Shown: positions 1 to 12,664, numbered from the stretch's first letter. The stretch: DNA of 64,000 nucleotides from Eumeta japonica (GCA_005406025.1 BGZK01000178.1:124001-188000), one strand, 5' to 3'. The notes: generated by a model from the sequence alone, not told the origin. A program made the numbers and translations.

Positions 1-327
1 TTTAGATCTCCAATAGTTCAAATGATGAAGGAACTGGTGGACGCCGGAATAAGACCCGTGAAGCTGTATACAAGCTGGATCATCATTCTAGATGCGAGTT
101 CTAAAAATGTTGCGGATAGAGCTGCAATATTTCAGACCCGCAAAATAGTATATTTAACCTTTTCTATCGAGGTTAGACTCGTGATCGTTCACGCCGTCAG
201 CGCTCTGACGTCCGATACGTTCCAATTTACGCACTGTTGGAATTACGACGGCCGATGTTTATTTCTTCTTGAATTATTTACGTGCTGTACGTGTCGTAAA
301 GTTTCCCCCGTTAAAATTTCCTTGTAA
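1..327 (+). CDS. possible coding fragment running in from the left edge
   Basis: The frame starting at base 1 is open to a stop at 325-327, with no start needed because the left edge cuts it. The first 35 or so codons look the most protein-like: MMKELVDAGIRPVKLYTSW, with G/C-ending Lys, Leu, Val and Asp codons. After about base 110 the composition drifts to the AT-rich background and the translation becomes low quality. If this is an exon, it should end somewhere in bases 55-110; the only GT candidates there (such as CCC|GTGAAG at 57/58) are weak. I do not recognise the family. It could equally be a chance open frame or an old transposon fragment. Confidence 0.15.
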   Translation, partial: FRSPIVQMMKELVDAGIRPVKLYTSWIIILDASSKNVADRAAIFQTRKIVYLTFSIEVRLVIVHAVSALTSDTFQFTHCWNYDGRCLFLLELFTCCTCRKVSPVKISL

Positions 328-2455
328 TTTAAATTGAAACAGGACTTTATAAGAAAATTTATTGCTTTATTATAATTATAAAAGTCAACAGCATGGCCCA
401 ATGTTTAACGAAAAAGCTATGCATCGAAATTGTATATAAAAAGCGCCGTCAGCGCAATGATCATGGACTTATCTGAATGAGAGTCCTTGGGATGTATCAA
501 TATTATTTGCTTATACTTATGTACAAACGGCGAAGATGAACATCAGAAGGAATCCTATACTTTAAGAAAATTCATATCTTTCTAAACATGCGTGATTATG
601 GAAAGGCAATGGCGAAATCCTAGCCTGAATGGCTTAAGTTTCAAAACCTTCGATCTAAAATAGAAGAAAAAGTGAAACGATATATTTGCTCAATGGACGA
701 CTAAAGTTTAACACCCCCCAACAACATAATGGTTAAATAATCCAATAGCCGTCAATCATTTGCTCTCGGGCGATAACTCTTAAAATGCTTCATAAAGTCA
801 TTATATGTAGCCTCATTTCCACGCACGTACAAAAAATAGTTTTTTAATCATTATTGCTTGACTTGGTGATTATAAATTGGTGGATAATATGTCAACAGGT
901 CATACGACCATGAAATATATAATTATGTACATTCGAAAGTTCTAACTACTGTTGAATCTTCAGACAATGTCTGGGTAGAAATCAACAACAGATATGACTT
1001 AAATACTTTTTTGGAATTAAGTTATCAATATCGATTGATAATGGTAACTCTCTGAAGTATTTTACGAGTTATCGCTCGAGAGAGACTTGCAAATCTGTTG
1101 CTTGCTCATTACTTTAACCACCCCGTATGTTTTTTGTACCAAGCCCATAGACCTATCGAAATAGCAAGGAAAATCATAACTACTCATTTATTAACAAAAT
1201 CATTCGAGTGAAATATGTATGTAATTATATTATTAATATTCATAAAAAAGAAATCTTGAAAAGATATAAATTGTGTCTATTTTTTTTTATCTAAAAATTA
1301 TTAACAATGCTTCGATAAGTACAGAAAAATATCTTATGTATTTACACACTATTTTACACTAATTTATACACTAAAATGTTTTTAATACCCTTATAAACCT
1401 TGTACATTTTTCGTAAGATATTACATTTCTATTACTATTGCTTTATTGTTTATTACTATTATTTTATTGTTGATCTCATGATTAAGGAAAAAAAATAATG
1501 GAACATGTATACTATTAATTGCATTTATATATCCAGAACTTGAGGGTTTTTGAAAAGTTAAAATCCAACACGATATGACCATTGATTTGCACACAATTAC
1601 TATGTTTTCACAATACAGTAATTTATGAATGCATTACAGTTCCTACTGTAAATATTAACTTGATTAGTAATTCGTATAATTTACGAAAATATAATTTAAT
1701 GTTAACGAGCAAACAATTTAATATTAGGTTTACTTAGTCGAACGCCTTGAATCTAGTATTCATTACACTAACAAGCACCACAAACAGTTATTAACGAAGT
1801 AGTACATGCAAATAATATTTAACTTGCGTATTCTTAAACGGTACGACAAAGCTACACCAGTTCTTTCAGTGTTGAAAATTTTTCAGAGCAAGATATTTAA
1901 AACAACCCCGATTAATGCTATTTCATCGTTCGTCTATTTTCGATATACATGTCTTCATAAATTTGCAACAATTTTGCGTACGATGTCGGCCTACAAAGCG
2001 AATATTACATTTTTTATAGTTCTTATCGATTTATTGCTCGTTTCCAATTAGGGTAGGTATGTTTTCTAACAAAAGTTTGGGATGTGCGGTGAAGTGATAA
2101 GGGTTTGATACCTGTACCTACGGGCGATCGCGGTCACGGCTCTGCTTAAATTAACGTATTGAAATTCAACTGTTTTGCAATATACCGTATTAGATAGACA
2201 CAATAGTGTCAAAAGACTCAGTAGATCGGCTATTTCAAAAACTGGTATGACATATATTAAAATTACTTAATAATTTGTCTTCAACAAATAAATATATCAA
2301 ATATATAATTCAAATATATAATTATATATTATAGTATTGCGGGAGTTATAGGGGAATTCTAAAATCGAAACATTTATTTTTAATGATCGTTTTAAATTAC
2401 TGACTGATCGATCTTTGATAACATGCTACCAGTGTGTTATAAAATATTTAAAAAT
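328..2455. other. AT-rich unique DNA, no gene seen
   Basis: About 2.1 kb of A/T-rich sequence with stops in all frames. The open frame at 1806-2051 has an ATG but AT-biased codons and no recognisable motif. A short B-box-like string (GGGTTTGATACC, near 2101) has no partner A box and no cloverleaf. No repeat family was recognised. Confidence 0.5.
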
Positions 2456-2461
2456 TAATAC

Positions 2462-2670
2462 CTAATCGTTATCCGGCACGTTTTTAAATATAGAACTCTT
2501 CAGAGGCATTAGATTATTTATCTCAATGACCACGCTGGGTAGACAATTCGCTATCGAAATACTCGGCTTATCGCATTTGTCGTGGCATTTATGATTGTCA
2601 GGTGTCGCGGCTTTCAGACGGTTGAACACACCCGACCCGCTTCCGGCCGAGACGCTAATATCCCGCTTTT
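2462..2670 (-). CDS. candidate terminal coding exon, unknown protein
   Basis: Read on the minus strand, a frame of about 69 codons follows an AG dinucleotide (plus-strand CT at 2671-2672) preceded by a T-rich stretch, and closes with TAG at 2462-2464. The protein begins KRDISVSAGSGSGVFNR, has a Cys/His-bearing stretch KCHDKCDK in the middle and ends FKNVPDND. Its third codon positions are close to half G/C, against roughly one third in the flanks, which is why I think it may be real. The splice acceptor is weak (TTTATAATAG), no upstream exon is visible, and I recognise no family. The frame also stays open to 2710. Alternatives are a decayed retroelement piece or a conserved non-coding block. 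Confidence 0.28.
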
Positions 2671-3621
2671 CTATTATAAATGATAAACATAAATTCGGCA
2701 CCAGTCTCAAAATATAAAACCAAGTTTAACGATAGTAATGGTATAGAAAGAAAATATTGCTGGAATCAAAGAACTGATTGGCAATCACGGGGTGAAACCA
2801 TAGAAAATAGCACATGTCCTACTGGTCAAAAAAGAGAAACTGCGTTGCGATCGCAATAGAAACAATAATTATAGAGTCAGAATTGAGAGCGCTTCATTAA
2901 ATACATAATTATTTCTACACTTTATAATAAAAATATGTATGTATATTTTTATATTCGAAATAATGCATTATTAATTAGAGATTTGTTAATTATTCGATAT
3001 TAATTAGCGGATATTAGCGAGCTTGTCATATTTATCCTGTGCACTATATGTAGACTTTGAACAAATAACGAATTATGAAGAGATGGTTGTCACATCAAAA
3101 GCGCGGTCAATTAACGTAAACACTTTCATTTCCAAACATATTTTTTAGTTATAACAACTAATTAAAAAAACATAGTTAATAAATCCATATTGTATTAGAT
3201 ATCCCAATTTTAGTACTATAATATTGTTGTTCGCCTTTCGCTTACAAAATAATAATATCGAAATCGGAAAACTCTTAATACATATCAAATACGCGCTGTT
3301 ACCACAATTTAAACAAGTTTGAATTCATCTAATACGAGTAGCACACGCCCTAACAAGGCACAATGGGTTTCAGGAAGCTCTAACTGTGAAAGACGTGTTA
3401 CTGCCCGCGGCTAAGGGCGTACAGTTGTTTCCATTATTGCGCAATTTGTTCATTTTGATGTAAATGGAAAGTGAAATTCGCTCAAGACGTTATTTACAAG
3501 TTTATCGTGACAATCGTTTTTCAATTAAATATACATTTCTCAGGGTAGCTCATAGTGCCTATTTTTTAGAAGTCCTAATATTCATTTGCTACAATTAATT
3601 TTCGCATTGATTTTTCGTGTT

Positions 3622-3791
3622 ATCTCTCTCCCTCTCCCTCCCCTCCTCTCACACTTTGTCTCGGGTTGTGCGTCTGTGTGTACGTGTACGTGTACGTATG
3701 CGTGGGTGCGCGCGCGCGCGTGTTTGTGTGTATGCGTGTGTCAGTGTGTCTGTGTGTGTTTGTGTGTGTGCGTGTGTGTGTGCGTTAGGTT

Positions 3792-3840
<49 letters not shown>

Positions 3841-3850
3841 CGCGTGTGTC
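3622..3850. repeat. pyrimidine tract plus (CG)/(TG) microsatellite
   Basis: A pure C/T run (3622-3649) leads into interrupted TG repeats, a short alternating (CG) stretch at 3709-3720, and an uninterrupted (TG)n run at about 3797-3836. The Cys/Val-rich open frames here are only translations of the repeat. Alternating purine-pyrimidine DNA of this kind is prone to form Z-DNA, and the adjoining pyrimidine tract may form triplexes. Confidence 0.95.
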
Positions 3851-3859
3851 TGTTACATA

Positions 3860-6090
3860 TACGTATATACATGCGGCAATACTAGTGTCATAACTATTTC
3901 TTAAAAATTTTTTGCTGTCACATAAATTTTAATACAAAAGAGTTATCAATTCAATTCATACTAACTTATTATTTTATATGAATCAATAAAATGTACCTAA
4001 AATAAATAGACAGACAAAAGATAGAAATAGAAACAATATAAAAATACAGTATTACTTTTTCAGCTTTCGTGACATTTAACGGCTACCAGCTGTTGAAACG
4101 TCGCAATGAATCAAATTTGGGAGTGTTAAAAGTTAGAGAGCTTTTTGATTTGAGTTAAATTTTCGGAGCCGCCAGCTGCTGATCGAGTTACAGGTGACCG
4201 AACGCTGCATATAACTGTCGTCGTATAAGTGCGTTTTTAAAATATTTCAATACGAGGAATAGGAAAATTAATTTTTTTAACAGTTTATAGAATGTCTAAC
4301 AAAAACGGATTATATTAGCATTTCTATCATATAGAATAACATTTATATTAACAAATATATTAATTCTAGCTCAGTGTAATCATGTCCATGGCGCTATATG
4401 GTTTATCTGTGACTATAACTATTTTTCGAGGAGTTTTAAAAAAGATTTGAAATTAATCGAAAATAATACAAGAACTGTCGAATCTACTAATTTACGTCAA
4501 TTTTGAAAAGTATCGGAGATACTATTATATACCTCATGATCTTCAATTCAATTGTGTAATAAATATTTTTTTAGAACATAATTACATCATTCTGTCGTTC
4601 AGTTTTAATTCATTTTCATTTCGTCTTTGCAGTACATGGTTACGATATGTTAATTATACATAAACATTAATAATCCACAAAAACTACAAAGGAGCGACTG
4701 ATGAAGATTATATTATTATTTTTGTTATTGGAGCTAAGTTCCTTAGTACAGATAGTTAGTGCGGTAGGAGTTGATTGGTAAAAATCGTAACATAACGAAA
4801 AAGCGTTATGACCTCTCCATACGACTCACTCTCTCTCTCTCGAAATTTATAATTTAGTATTTTTTTATATAATTTACAATTTATTTTATTTAATTTTTAA
4901 TAAATCAATATTTTTCCTAAAATATTAAATGGAAGTCTTTGATTTTATTTCTTACTTTACATTGCTAATATTGAAAAAGAACTTCATTCCTAACGGGGAT
5001 CTTCCGAATACACGTTTAGGTTTTTTGATACTGATTCGTCACAACAACAGGCAGAAAAACGTTCTTATTAATCTTTGAAGCGAAATCACTCGTGTGCTTT
5101 TCTACTAATGAACTTGAAAACTCTTTATACGCGTCCGTTGTGTGATTTCAATTATTACCGCAGGAATCGGGAAACGCACTAAATCAATGAAGCTCATGTC
5201 GAGTATATAACTACACACGACAGGGAGTTCAGAACTTTTGTTATAAGAAATAAAAATTAGGGTTGTCGATATCATTCTTAATCGAATTGACTTATTTATT
5301 TGTATGTGTGTTAACGACGAAACATACATTTATTTAGTCTCTTTATGCTAAATCTTTACCTATTTTTTTATTTAATAAGGCTTCGGAAATACTTTTTTCA
5401 TTTTAAAAGAATATAAATTGTCGGGCGCTTACACAGTGTAAAGTATTTAAACGTTATATAAAATTATTTCTTTCTGTAAACGTTTGTGTCTAGCAATGAA
5501 ATTTTCGTTTACATTTCGTACGTTCTCTGAACTAATAATAATTGCTATTGTTCGAAAACTTTTAAATTTAACAAACGAAAGAAAGAAGTTCACGAACATA
5601 TTTATTTATACCGAATGTATATCACGAGAGGTGGCGACGGATCGATGATTTAGAATGTTTTCTGCAAACCGGAAAGTATCGTTACGAATCCGACCACGAC
5701 GATATCGAGTTATGACTTTTCAACAGAAACGATATTGGGTTTGATATCAGTCGAAATGTGCGAATATCCATTCGCGGTACTAGCGATTACTCTACCAAGT
5801 TGTCATCGTATTGTTGACAACTGTCATCAGCAGCTTCCAACCTGCGCTGGGCGAGCCTAAAGGGCTAGAGATCCAAATCTGTCATTTAAGTAATAAGATA
5901 GAAGGAGGGCTTGCTTCAGCAGTGCGTCGATTAAAACCTTACAATATTATGTGAGGAAAAGACACTGATATATTTCTTGGTAGAACTACATCGTTATATA
6001 TTGTGTTTTTGTGTTTCTTTTGTCGTTTTTAAACTAATTTAAATTGATTGAATTTTTTTTTAATTATTCATCTGTAACAATATAAACATT
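3860..6090. other. AT-rich unique DNA, no gene seen
   Basis: Mostly A/T-rich unique sequence. A slightly more GC patch lies at 5625-5890 but carries no convincing frame or splice signals. No mobile element ends were recognised. Confidence 0.45.
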
Positions 6091-6095
6091 TTTAA

Positions 6096-6145
6096 CCGAC
6101 ATCAAAAAAGGAGGAGGTCCTATGTTCGTCTATATGCAAATTTTT
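6096..6145 (+). repeat. 5' fragment of the Lepidoptera TTAACCGAC repeat
   Basis: TTAA (6092-6095) is followed by CCGACATC, an A run and GGAGGAGG, the same opening as the complete element at 19285-20097. Similarity fades within about 50 bases, so this is a truncated or diverged copy. Confidence 0.6.
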
Positions 6146-6390
6146 TTTTTATTAATTTGAATAACTTGATAATTGTACTTTAACTAAAAACATAAAGACC
6201 CTGAAATTATTAACAGTGAACAATAAATTCAAGACCGGAATGGCTTTTCCACGTGTTCCGTATAAAGCGTATAAAAGTAAAGCAGATGATTGATACACAT
6301 GCAAAGTAATGAAACAAATTGTAGAACTATAATTGCTTGATAACAAAAAAAAATAAATAAAATATAATTTTCAAAAAAAAAATTGCAAGA

Positions 6391-6694
6391 ACCGCCTTCA
6401 AATAATTATTTAAACAGAATCCAAAAACAACTAACTAGTTTTTCTTGGAATCGATTCCAGCTAAGACAAGGCAAAGAAATATATAATTTATGAACATGAA
6501 TATGAAACGTTAAATACTTAGCTAGCTAAAAATACATCAGTAACAATTGTCTTTCCATAGAAGCAGAAGATCTCCTTTTTGACTCAACGATTAACGTTTT
6601 GTATTCATGTTTATAGATTATAATATGTTCTTTTGGTTTACATTAGCTAGAATCGACTCCAAAAACAAATGCTTAAATAGGTTTTTGAAGGCGG
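6391..6694. repeat. non-autonomous repeat with CCGCCTTCAAA inverted ends
   Basis: The left end reads CCGCCTTCAAA (6392-6402) and the right end TTTGAAGGCGG (6684-6694), an exact 11-base inverted pair. Near each end there is also a GAATCGAYTCCA motif. There is no coding capacity. The arrangement (CCG...TTC ends, A/T-rich interior) resembles the CCGACTTC-ended element at 19.3 kb, so the two may be related families of short DNA elements common in Lepidoptera. Clear target duplications were not found. Confidence 0.6.
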
Positions 6695-6814
6695 CTTTTG
6701 TTATCCTTTTTTTTTTTAATTAAATTTTTGCTTTATAAGTGTCTTTTTCGAAATATCTAATTTCTCTGTAAATTATAAACTATGTTTCGCAAAAACGTGT
6801 ACGTGCAATTACAT

Positions 6815-7015
6815 TTGTATTCTCCTTCTTTGCAGGTGAGCACAGATTTATTGCGATCAGCTCAAGGTAAAAAGCCCTTCGCCGTAAGTTTGCGGTCCTG
6901 CGGTGTGAACTCAGTACGTTTGACAAACTACGAGGAACACGCGCCACAACTCCCCGAGTCCACTCGCGGCCGTACACTGTGTTTGAAAATCTCATTTTAC
7001 CACTCGGCCCTCTAA
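6815..7015 (+). other. double splice-site motif followed by a 59-codon open frame
   Basis: TTCTCCTTCTTTGCAG (ending 6835) is a strong 3' splice site and is directly abutted by GTGAGC, a good 5' splice site. Such 3'/5' juxtaposition is the signature of recursive (ratchet) splice sites described in long Drosophila introns. Downstream, a frame beginning VSTDLLRSAQGKKPF stays open to TAA at 7013-7015 and the patch is more GC-rich than its surroundings, so an ordinary exon beginning at 6836 is an alternative. The frame is open on the opposite strand too, which weakens the coding case. No family was recognised. Confidence 0.35.
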
Positions 7016-7401
7016 CTTGGCGCGCCCTCGTCGAGTGACTTCACACAAAGTCCGCTCTTGATATTCTTTTCCGAAACTTCGAGATTATTCAATTTCCAAT
7101 TGTTGCATATTATTTGTATTTATTTTACTGTGCCCATATCATAAACACGCTATAACAAACTCTAGGCAAACTTTTAGTTAGATCAATATAGAAAGTTGCT
7201 GCCAGCGCTCCAAAACAAATTTATACAAATTTAGGCTCGAGACAACCTTAAACAAAGCTAGTAAAACTGAATCTATTCTATATTGCGTTCAGCGGTTATT
7301 TAAGGCGAATAAAAGACTCAATAAAAAAAAGGAATAAAAAATTGTATGTAGCGAAACTATAAATTTACATTATATTCTTCTTATCCCAACGATTTTAATA
7401 T

Positions 7402-7403
<2 letters not shown>

Positions 7404-7473
<70 letters not shown>
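7404..7473. repeat. (TA)n microsatellite
   Basis: About 70 bases of uninterrupted alternating T and A. Confidence 0.98.
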
Positions 7474-7476
<3 letters not shown>

Positions 7477-8875
7477 GAGAAAAGGCAAAACCATTAATAA
7501 ACCATAATAAAATTATGCCTACAAACACACAAATTATTATGAGATTAAATATGGCAAAAATTATCTATGTATTGAATTGAGTATATGTATAAACACAAAA
7601 TTGGTCTTGACGAAATTTTTTGTCTGTCTTTAATTTCATTTATTTTTATGTCTGTCATTGTAAACAAAAACTGGATATTATAGCAAAATTTGTTTGGCAT
7701 GATATTCATGATCGTAGATCAACTTTTACCTACTTTATCTAAATTTACTATATTTTAAATACTAGACAGACTAATCAAATTGAGAAACTCCTACACTTTG
7801 TAAAGTCTGTTAGGATTAAGATTCGTGAACCACATGAAATTTTGTTATAGTTTTTAATTGTAATTATTCATAAAATTTCAGATAGATTTTGAAATTGAAT
7901 ATCAGTAAATGATATTATAATTATTATTTACTTTTAAACTTTTTTTTTTCTCAATAACAGATCCTAGTTTAACTAATTAACTGTAATTAGAATAACCATC
8001 AGCCACTATATAAAGGGTAATTTTCTATGCTTCACATAGTTTGTATTGTATACCGTTCCATGTGTTTTAATCCTCAAAATAATTATTACTGCATAATGGG
8101 TTATAATTAATTATTTTATTTTCTTCAAAGGAAACAAGTTGTATGTAGCATTATATGTATTAACGTCGAGGGCTTAAGGTAAAATCCCTACAATTTGAAT
8201 TAAAATAAAAAAAAAATGGGAGACTTCGACGTAGTAGTTTGCTCATTAAAACCTGACAGATCAACTTAAAGGTGAAACGCATTGTATTATTGAAGGTTTT
8301 TTATTTACGTCACATGACACTATAATTGATTGTTACGATTGTACTTGCGTGCTTAAATATGTTTATAAAACTCATATGATAAAAGTTATTATTAAGAAAT
8401 CCTTCATGCCTTATATATTAGTCACAACAAAGTTTTACATTTTAATGTGTGATTTTGTTGCGTAATGTTGTTTCCATTAAATTGTTGTATTATATGTGTT
8501 CATCCTTAAGATTTGATCATAATATAGTCAATTGATTTCAGAAAAAGATACATGGTGGAATATTTTTGCAACTTTTTATGTTGGATTTGTACGTGTCTTG
8601 TTAGAATATAAAAAAGAGATACAAAACTAATCGACATTAGTCACCCTATATTTTCGTTCGTTTTATCATCAAATATAAATATGCATTACTGCGCATCACA
8701 CGACATTTTTGCATATTAAACGCATGACATCGACTAATGCCATTTAAATATACAAATAATTGAAAACATGAACCATAAATAAAGTCTTTATTCGTGCGAG
8801 GTTACTATGTTATTTTTATATTGGTAAAAATCCGTACAATATCAAAGTTTGCGAGCTAATCTCTGATCTTACACA
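7474..8875. other. AT-rich unique DNA, no gene seen
   Basis: About 1.4 kb of very A/T-rich sequence with dense stops in every frame. No inverted ends, LINE tail or RNA gene was recognised. Confidence 0.5.
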
Positions 8876-9675
8876 GACCTACGTCAAACAGTTCAAAGGT
8901 AACGCGAGGGTCTGACGCGTTACGAGCGAAGGGTTGGCTCGACGCGCGCACGGCCGGGGAACAAATTTCTGCTATAAATTTAGCACTACACCTCGCCATT
9001 ACGGTCAAGTTTTTTTTTTCGCCCAACGTATTTTTTCTCGCCGGTGAAACATGACTTGCACATTAATTTTCATGCCACTTCCTTGAATTACACGCACATC
9101 CGATGTTGTAACGTAGTCGAAGCTTTTATAGACCCTCGGAATGGAAAATGTTCTCATAAATTAATATCCTAAAACGAAGTAAGCACACAACCAAAGATTT
9201 GTCATTTTATGGTAGTGCCAATTAAACGAATTAAGAAAAAAATTAGTATTTTTATTTTATATTATTTTATCGAGATGTAACGAACATATTTAAAAGAGTG
9301 ATCGGTCGATACGCAAGATGTAAGAAATCATTCCCCGTCCACGCGGACAGACGAAAGCTATACTAAACGTAAAAGTTTCCGTTTCGTTTGTCCACTCGAA
9401 CTGCTCGTTCAAAGACTGTCTGTATAAAATAACGTTGAAAAATAAAAAAAAATCGCTTTGTATTTCGAAGAACGGAGCTAGGACGCGCGTGACCCCCCAT
9501 CGCGAGGATCAACATCTTGACCGTTGACGTCAGTTTCGTCGTCAACCGGCGCCGGCGGGCACGTCTGATACATAAACCGGAAGTGTTACTTTATCTTTGA
9601 AGCGGATCAACGCGTCGTCGACGTCCGCTCGGGCTCGCGTTTCTGACACCGCTCTTGTGTCCGTTCTCGGTGTAG
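8876..9675 (+). promoter_or_regulatory. CpG-rich islets with a CRE and an Inr-like motif
   Basis: Two CpG-dense patches (8895-8995 and 9480-9670) stand out in AT-rich DNA. The second contains a full CRE palindrome TGACGTCA at 9525-9532, a GCGCCGGCG cluster at 9548 and, downstream, GTAGTTTCAGTCGG, which holds the arthropod initiator core TCAGT. No coding frame longer than background follows. I read it as a candidate promoter or enhancer; orientation and target are unknown. Confidence 0.35.
9525..9532. promoter_or_regulatory. CRE palindrome TGACGTCA
   Basis: A perfect CREB/ATF-type site, within a CpG-rich islet. Confidence 0.5.
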
Positions 9676-9689
9676 TTTCAGTCGGTTAT

Positions 9690-12380
9690 AATCTCTAAGT
9701 ATTTTCTGCTTTAGCTCTCGTCTCGTCTCGCTTCAACGAAAACGTCTATGCTTCACGATTTTTTTTTAATCTCTATATAAACCTCTTTCTAAAATTTAAA
9801 CTGACGCATAACATATGCTCTGTTTCTTGGGATTCCTAAGAAATAGCTAATATTATGGTATTTTAGGTTAAATTGCAAAAATTAAGCTATAGTCGATATC
9901 TAATAAAAGTGTAAATTTAATATTTTCTAATGTCAATCAAATTAAACACTCCCACATTTTTGTCAAGCTTGTAAATGCAGAATACAGGATAGTTTTATCT
10001 TGTGAAATCGTTCAAAATCGAAATAAGAATAGTGAATCTTACCAAAATAAAAATATTAAAACCATTGACCCGAATCGTGTTCGAGATGATAATCCACATC
10101 GAAATTTAATCTTCGAATTGATGTACCAATTATAAAATCAATTATTTATTCTTTTCGGCTTACGCAGCCTGAGCATAGATGTGTCGATATGAGATAAGAC
10201 AACTTTCAAAAAAATTTTTTTTTAAATTACTAAGTGTTATTGATCTTTTGTAAAAAAATGTGAAGAGCCGACTTTTTTTTTATTACGTAGTTTATTAAAT
10301 CACTAGAGGTATTAAAACTATCTATTGATATTACTACATTAAAAATCATAAGGCAAATAACGTTTTCCGAGCAACATGACATTTATGATTTTTGAATACG
10401 CAATCTGATAAAATAGTTTAGAAATATATTTAAAATTAATTTACGACGCCATAGTTTTTAGATTATTTTACTTTCGAATATTATTTTAACGATTACCCAA
10501 CAGAAAAAGCAACAGTTGTATTATAGATATAGAATATTGCAATAATCTATTAAATAATAAAGATTGCAGAAATAAACTCAAACTAAGGCCTAAGAAGTCA
10601 GTACGTGCTGTCGATACGTAGCAGATCAGATTACAAAATGCTGGTTGAAGTCTTAAATAATTGATTTGGGAAAGAAGTAGGGTTTGCTCTAAAATTTCAT
10701 AATAATAAAATTTTTGAAAGATATATCTTTTAGCAATTGTCTTATTGATATATAATAAAAAAAGTATTTACTGTAAAAGGTCCTGTACTATAAAATATGC
10801 TATAAATCATCTGATCTGGTACAAGGTAAATAGTCAATTATGAACCATTAAATGTGAAAAATTTATGCATTACATGTGTATACATATGCAGATGTTGATC
10901 TGTCCGAAATTAAAGATCTTCGACACCTTTTAAACGAACACTTGCAAGTTAGTAAATTTGCGCTATCTGTTCAGTTCTAAATTGCCAGTAGATGGCACTG
11001 CAGCACATCATATTCTAGATTATTCACCGATTGCCATGAAAATTGATATATTTAGGTACATCAATTAGGAAACAAAATTGTTATTCACAGTAAGATTGTT
11101 CATTACAAAAAATAAAATGTACACATTCTATGTTCATACGGGCGAAGCCGAGAGCGAAAACCTAGTACATATATAAAACTTATGTGCATTGTATACTGGA
11201 TTTAAATACTGAATAAAACTTTGTAACATTCCAATTATTTAGAGGACCCGATTCGTTTACGCTCAGAGGCACCCTTGTAACAAATCCAATATAATTTTTT
11301 CATGGACTTATTCCAATTCCACGCCGTATTGATCAGATGAAACGATTTGGAAAAATCGATCATCGTCTCATAAAGAGCTTCGTGACCTTTCCCGAATTTT
11401 CGGTATATAAAATGTTTTCTCGATTCATCACAAAAATATTATACAGACGCTGTAAATTTATTGGACGCGTTGTTATTTCCTTAATCCATTCGCCATTCGT
11501 GTTTCAGTGCCGAGGGATCCGGGAGGTGCGTTTACTCCCGTTAAAATAATAGACAGCGACAATGTATAGAAATTACAAACCTGAGGGAGGGGCCCTTGTT
11601 GCTTTTATTTGAAAGGAACATTCCTTAGCTTTTGGCTCTCGCTTGGGGCTCGAATTGAAATGGGAGAATTTTGGCATCTTTTGTGAGCTTTTCTTGCCTC
11701 CCGTGTAATTTATTTACTAAGCTTTTTGCTCTACGGAAGTTGTTTTTTCTCTTCAAGTGGTTCGAACTCGAAAGTTGTATAATTAATGAGTACTCCGCTA
11801 TAAGACCATGTTATTAACAAGTTCTCCTTTTAATAAATGTACACGAAACACTTACATTTCATAAAATCTTTAGTTTATTTAACGCGTCATTAAGAATTAT
11901 ATTTGTAAATATTAAATACTTATTTAGCGAAAAGAGGCTAGAATGAGATGGACACATAGGAATTCAAAAAAATGTTTTCTGTCCACGCGGAGAAAGCCGC
12001 AGGTGGACAGAGAGAAATATATTATTAAATATTATTATAATAGGCAATGTCTCATTTCCAAGATTTGAAGCGATACTAAATGCTACAAGTTTTTTCATCT
12101 ATATATTGGCATTTATATATAGATGTAGACGTCAATGATGTATTATTGACACCTAATTTTGCAACACATATATATTATGTTTGTTTTATAACGTTATCAA
12201 ATTATAAACATATTTTACTTAAGATTTCAAATAGAATCAAGTATAGAACTTAGTATATTTTAAACTTTAAAAAATAAAGATTACAATTTATATATCACTA
12301 CACCGTTCAGCGTAATTATGTAAATATTCATATTTTAATATTTTTTCTTATTTACGAAATACCGTAACGATAATTTAGTC
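9690..12380. other. AT-rich DNA with small repeat scraps, no gene seen
   Basis: Mostly unique A/T-rich sequence. Visible scraps are a minus-strand LINE-start fragment at 11137-11166, a similar GTCCACGCGGAGAAAGCCGC scrap at 11982-12001, and a 10-bp-arm TA-cored palindrome at 12096-12125 (CATCTATATA...TATATAGATG). The 70-codon frame at 11337-11549 shows no motif. Confidence 0.45.
11137..11166 (-). repeat. fragment of a lepidopteran LINE/SINE boundary
   Basis: GGGCGAAGCCGAGAGCGAAA then ACCTAGTA is the reverse complement of the ACTAGCTTTTGCCCGCGGCTTCGCCC boundary seen at 35694 and 56778. Only about 30 bases are recognisable. Confidence 0.55.
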
Positions 12381-12384
12381 AGCA

Positions 12385-12660
12385 ATCACCACGCTCGCTC
12401 ATGACGTAGTATACGCAAGCTAGAATCCTGAAGAAGAATAACAAGTAGGCAGCTTTTCACAGTGATATCTTTCGCCGTATTACAGAAAAGCTGTATTTGT
12501 ACGTAACGCGAAAGCGGCACGCGATCGCCGTCGTTGTAATGGATCGTTCGACTCTATGACGCCTATGTCGGGCCGTGTGTAGGCGCATGGAATGATTTTT
12601 ATATCCCTTTGGATGACGCGGGCATTACCACGTGACAGAAATCTATGTCGCCTCTATTTC
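12385..12660. other. moderately GC-rich unique patch
   Basis: CpGs are enriched (GTAACGCGAAAGCGGC, GCGATCGCCGTCG), but there is no long open frame, no strong splice pair and no repeat similarity. It may be a regulatory or conserved non-coding block. Confidence 0.3.
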
Positions 12661-12664
12661 ACAA

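Noticed and set aside
2095..2145. tRNA-like B box GGGTTTGATACC
   Set aside because: No A box at the right distance and no foldable cloverleaf.
3586..3904. Two long Cys/Val-rich open frames
   Set aside because: They are translations of the TG microsatellite in two frames; no real protein features.
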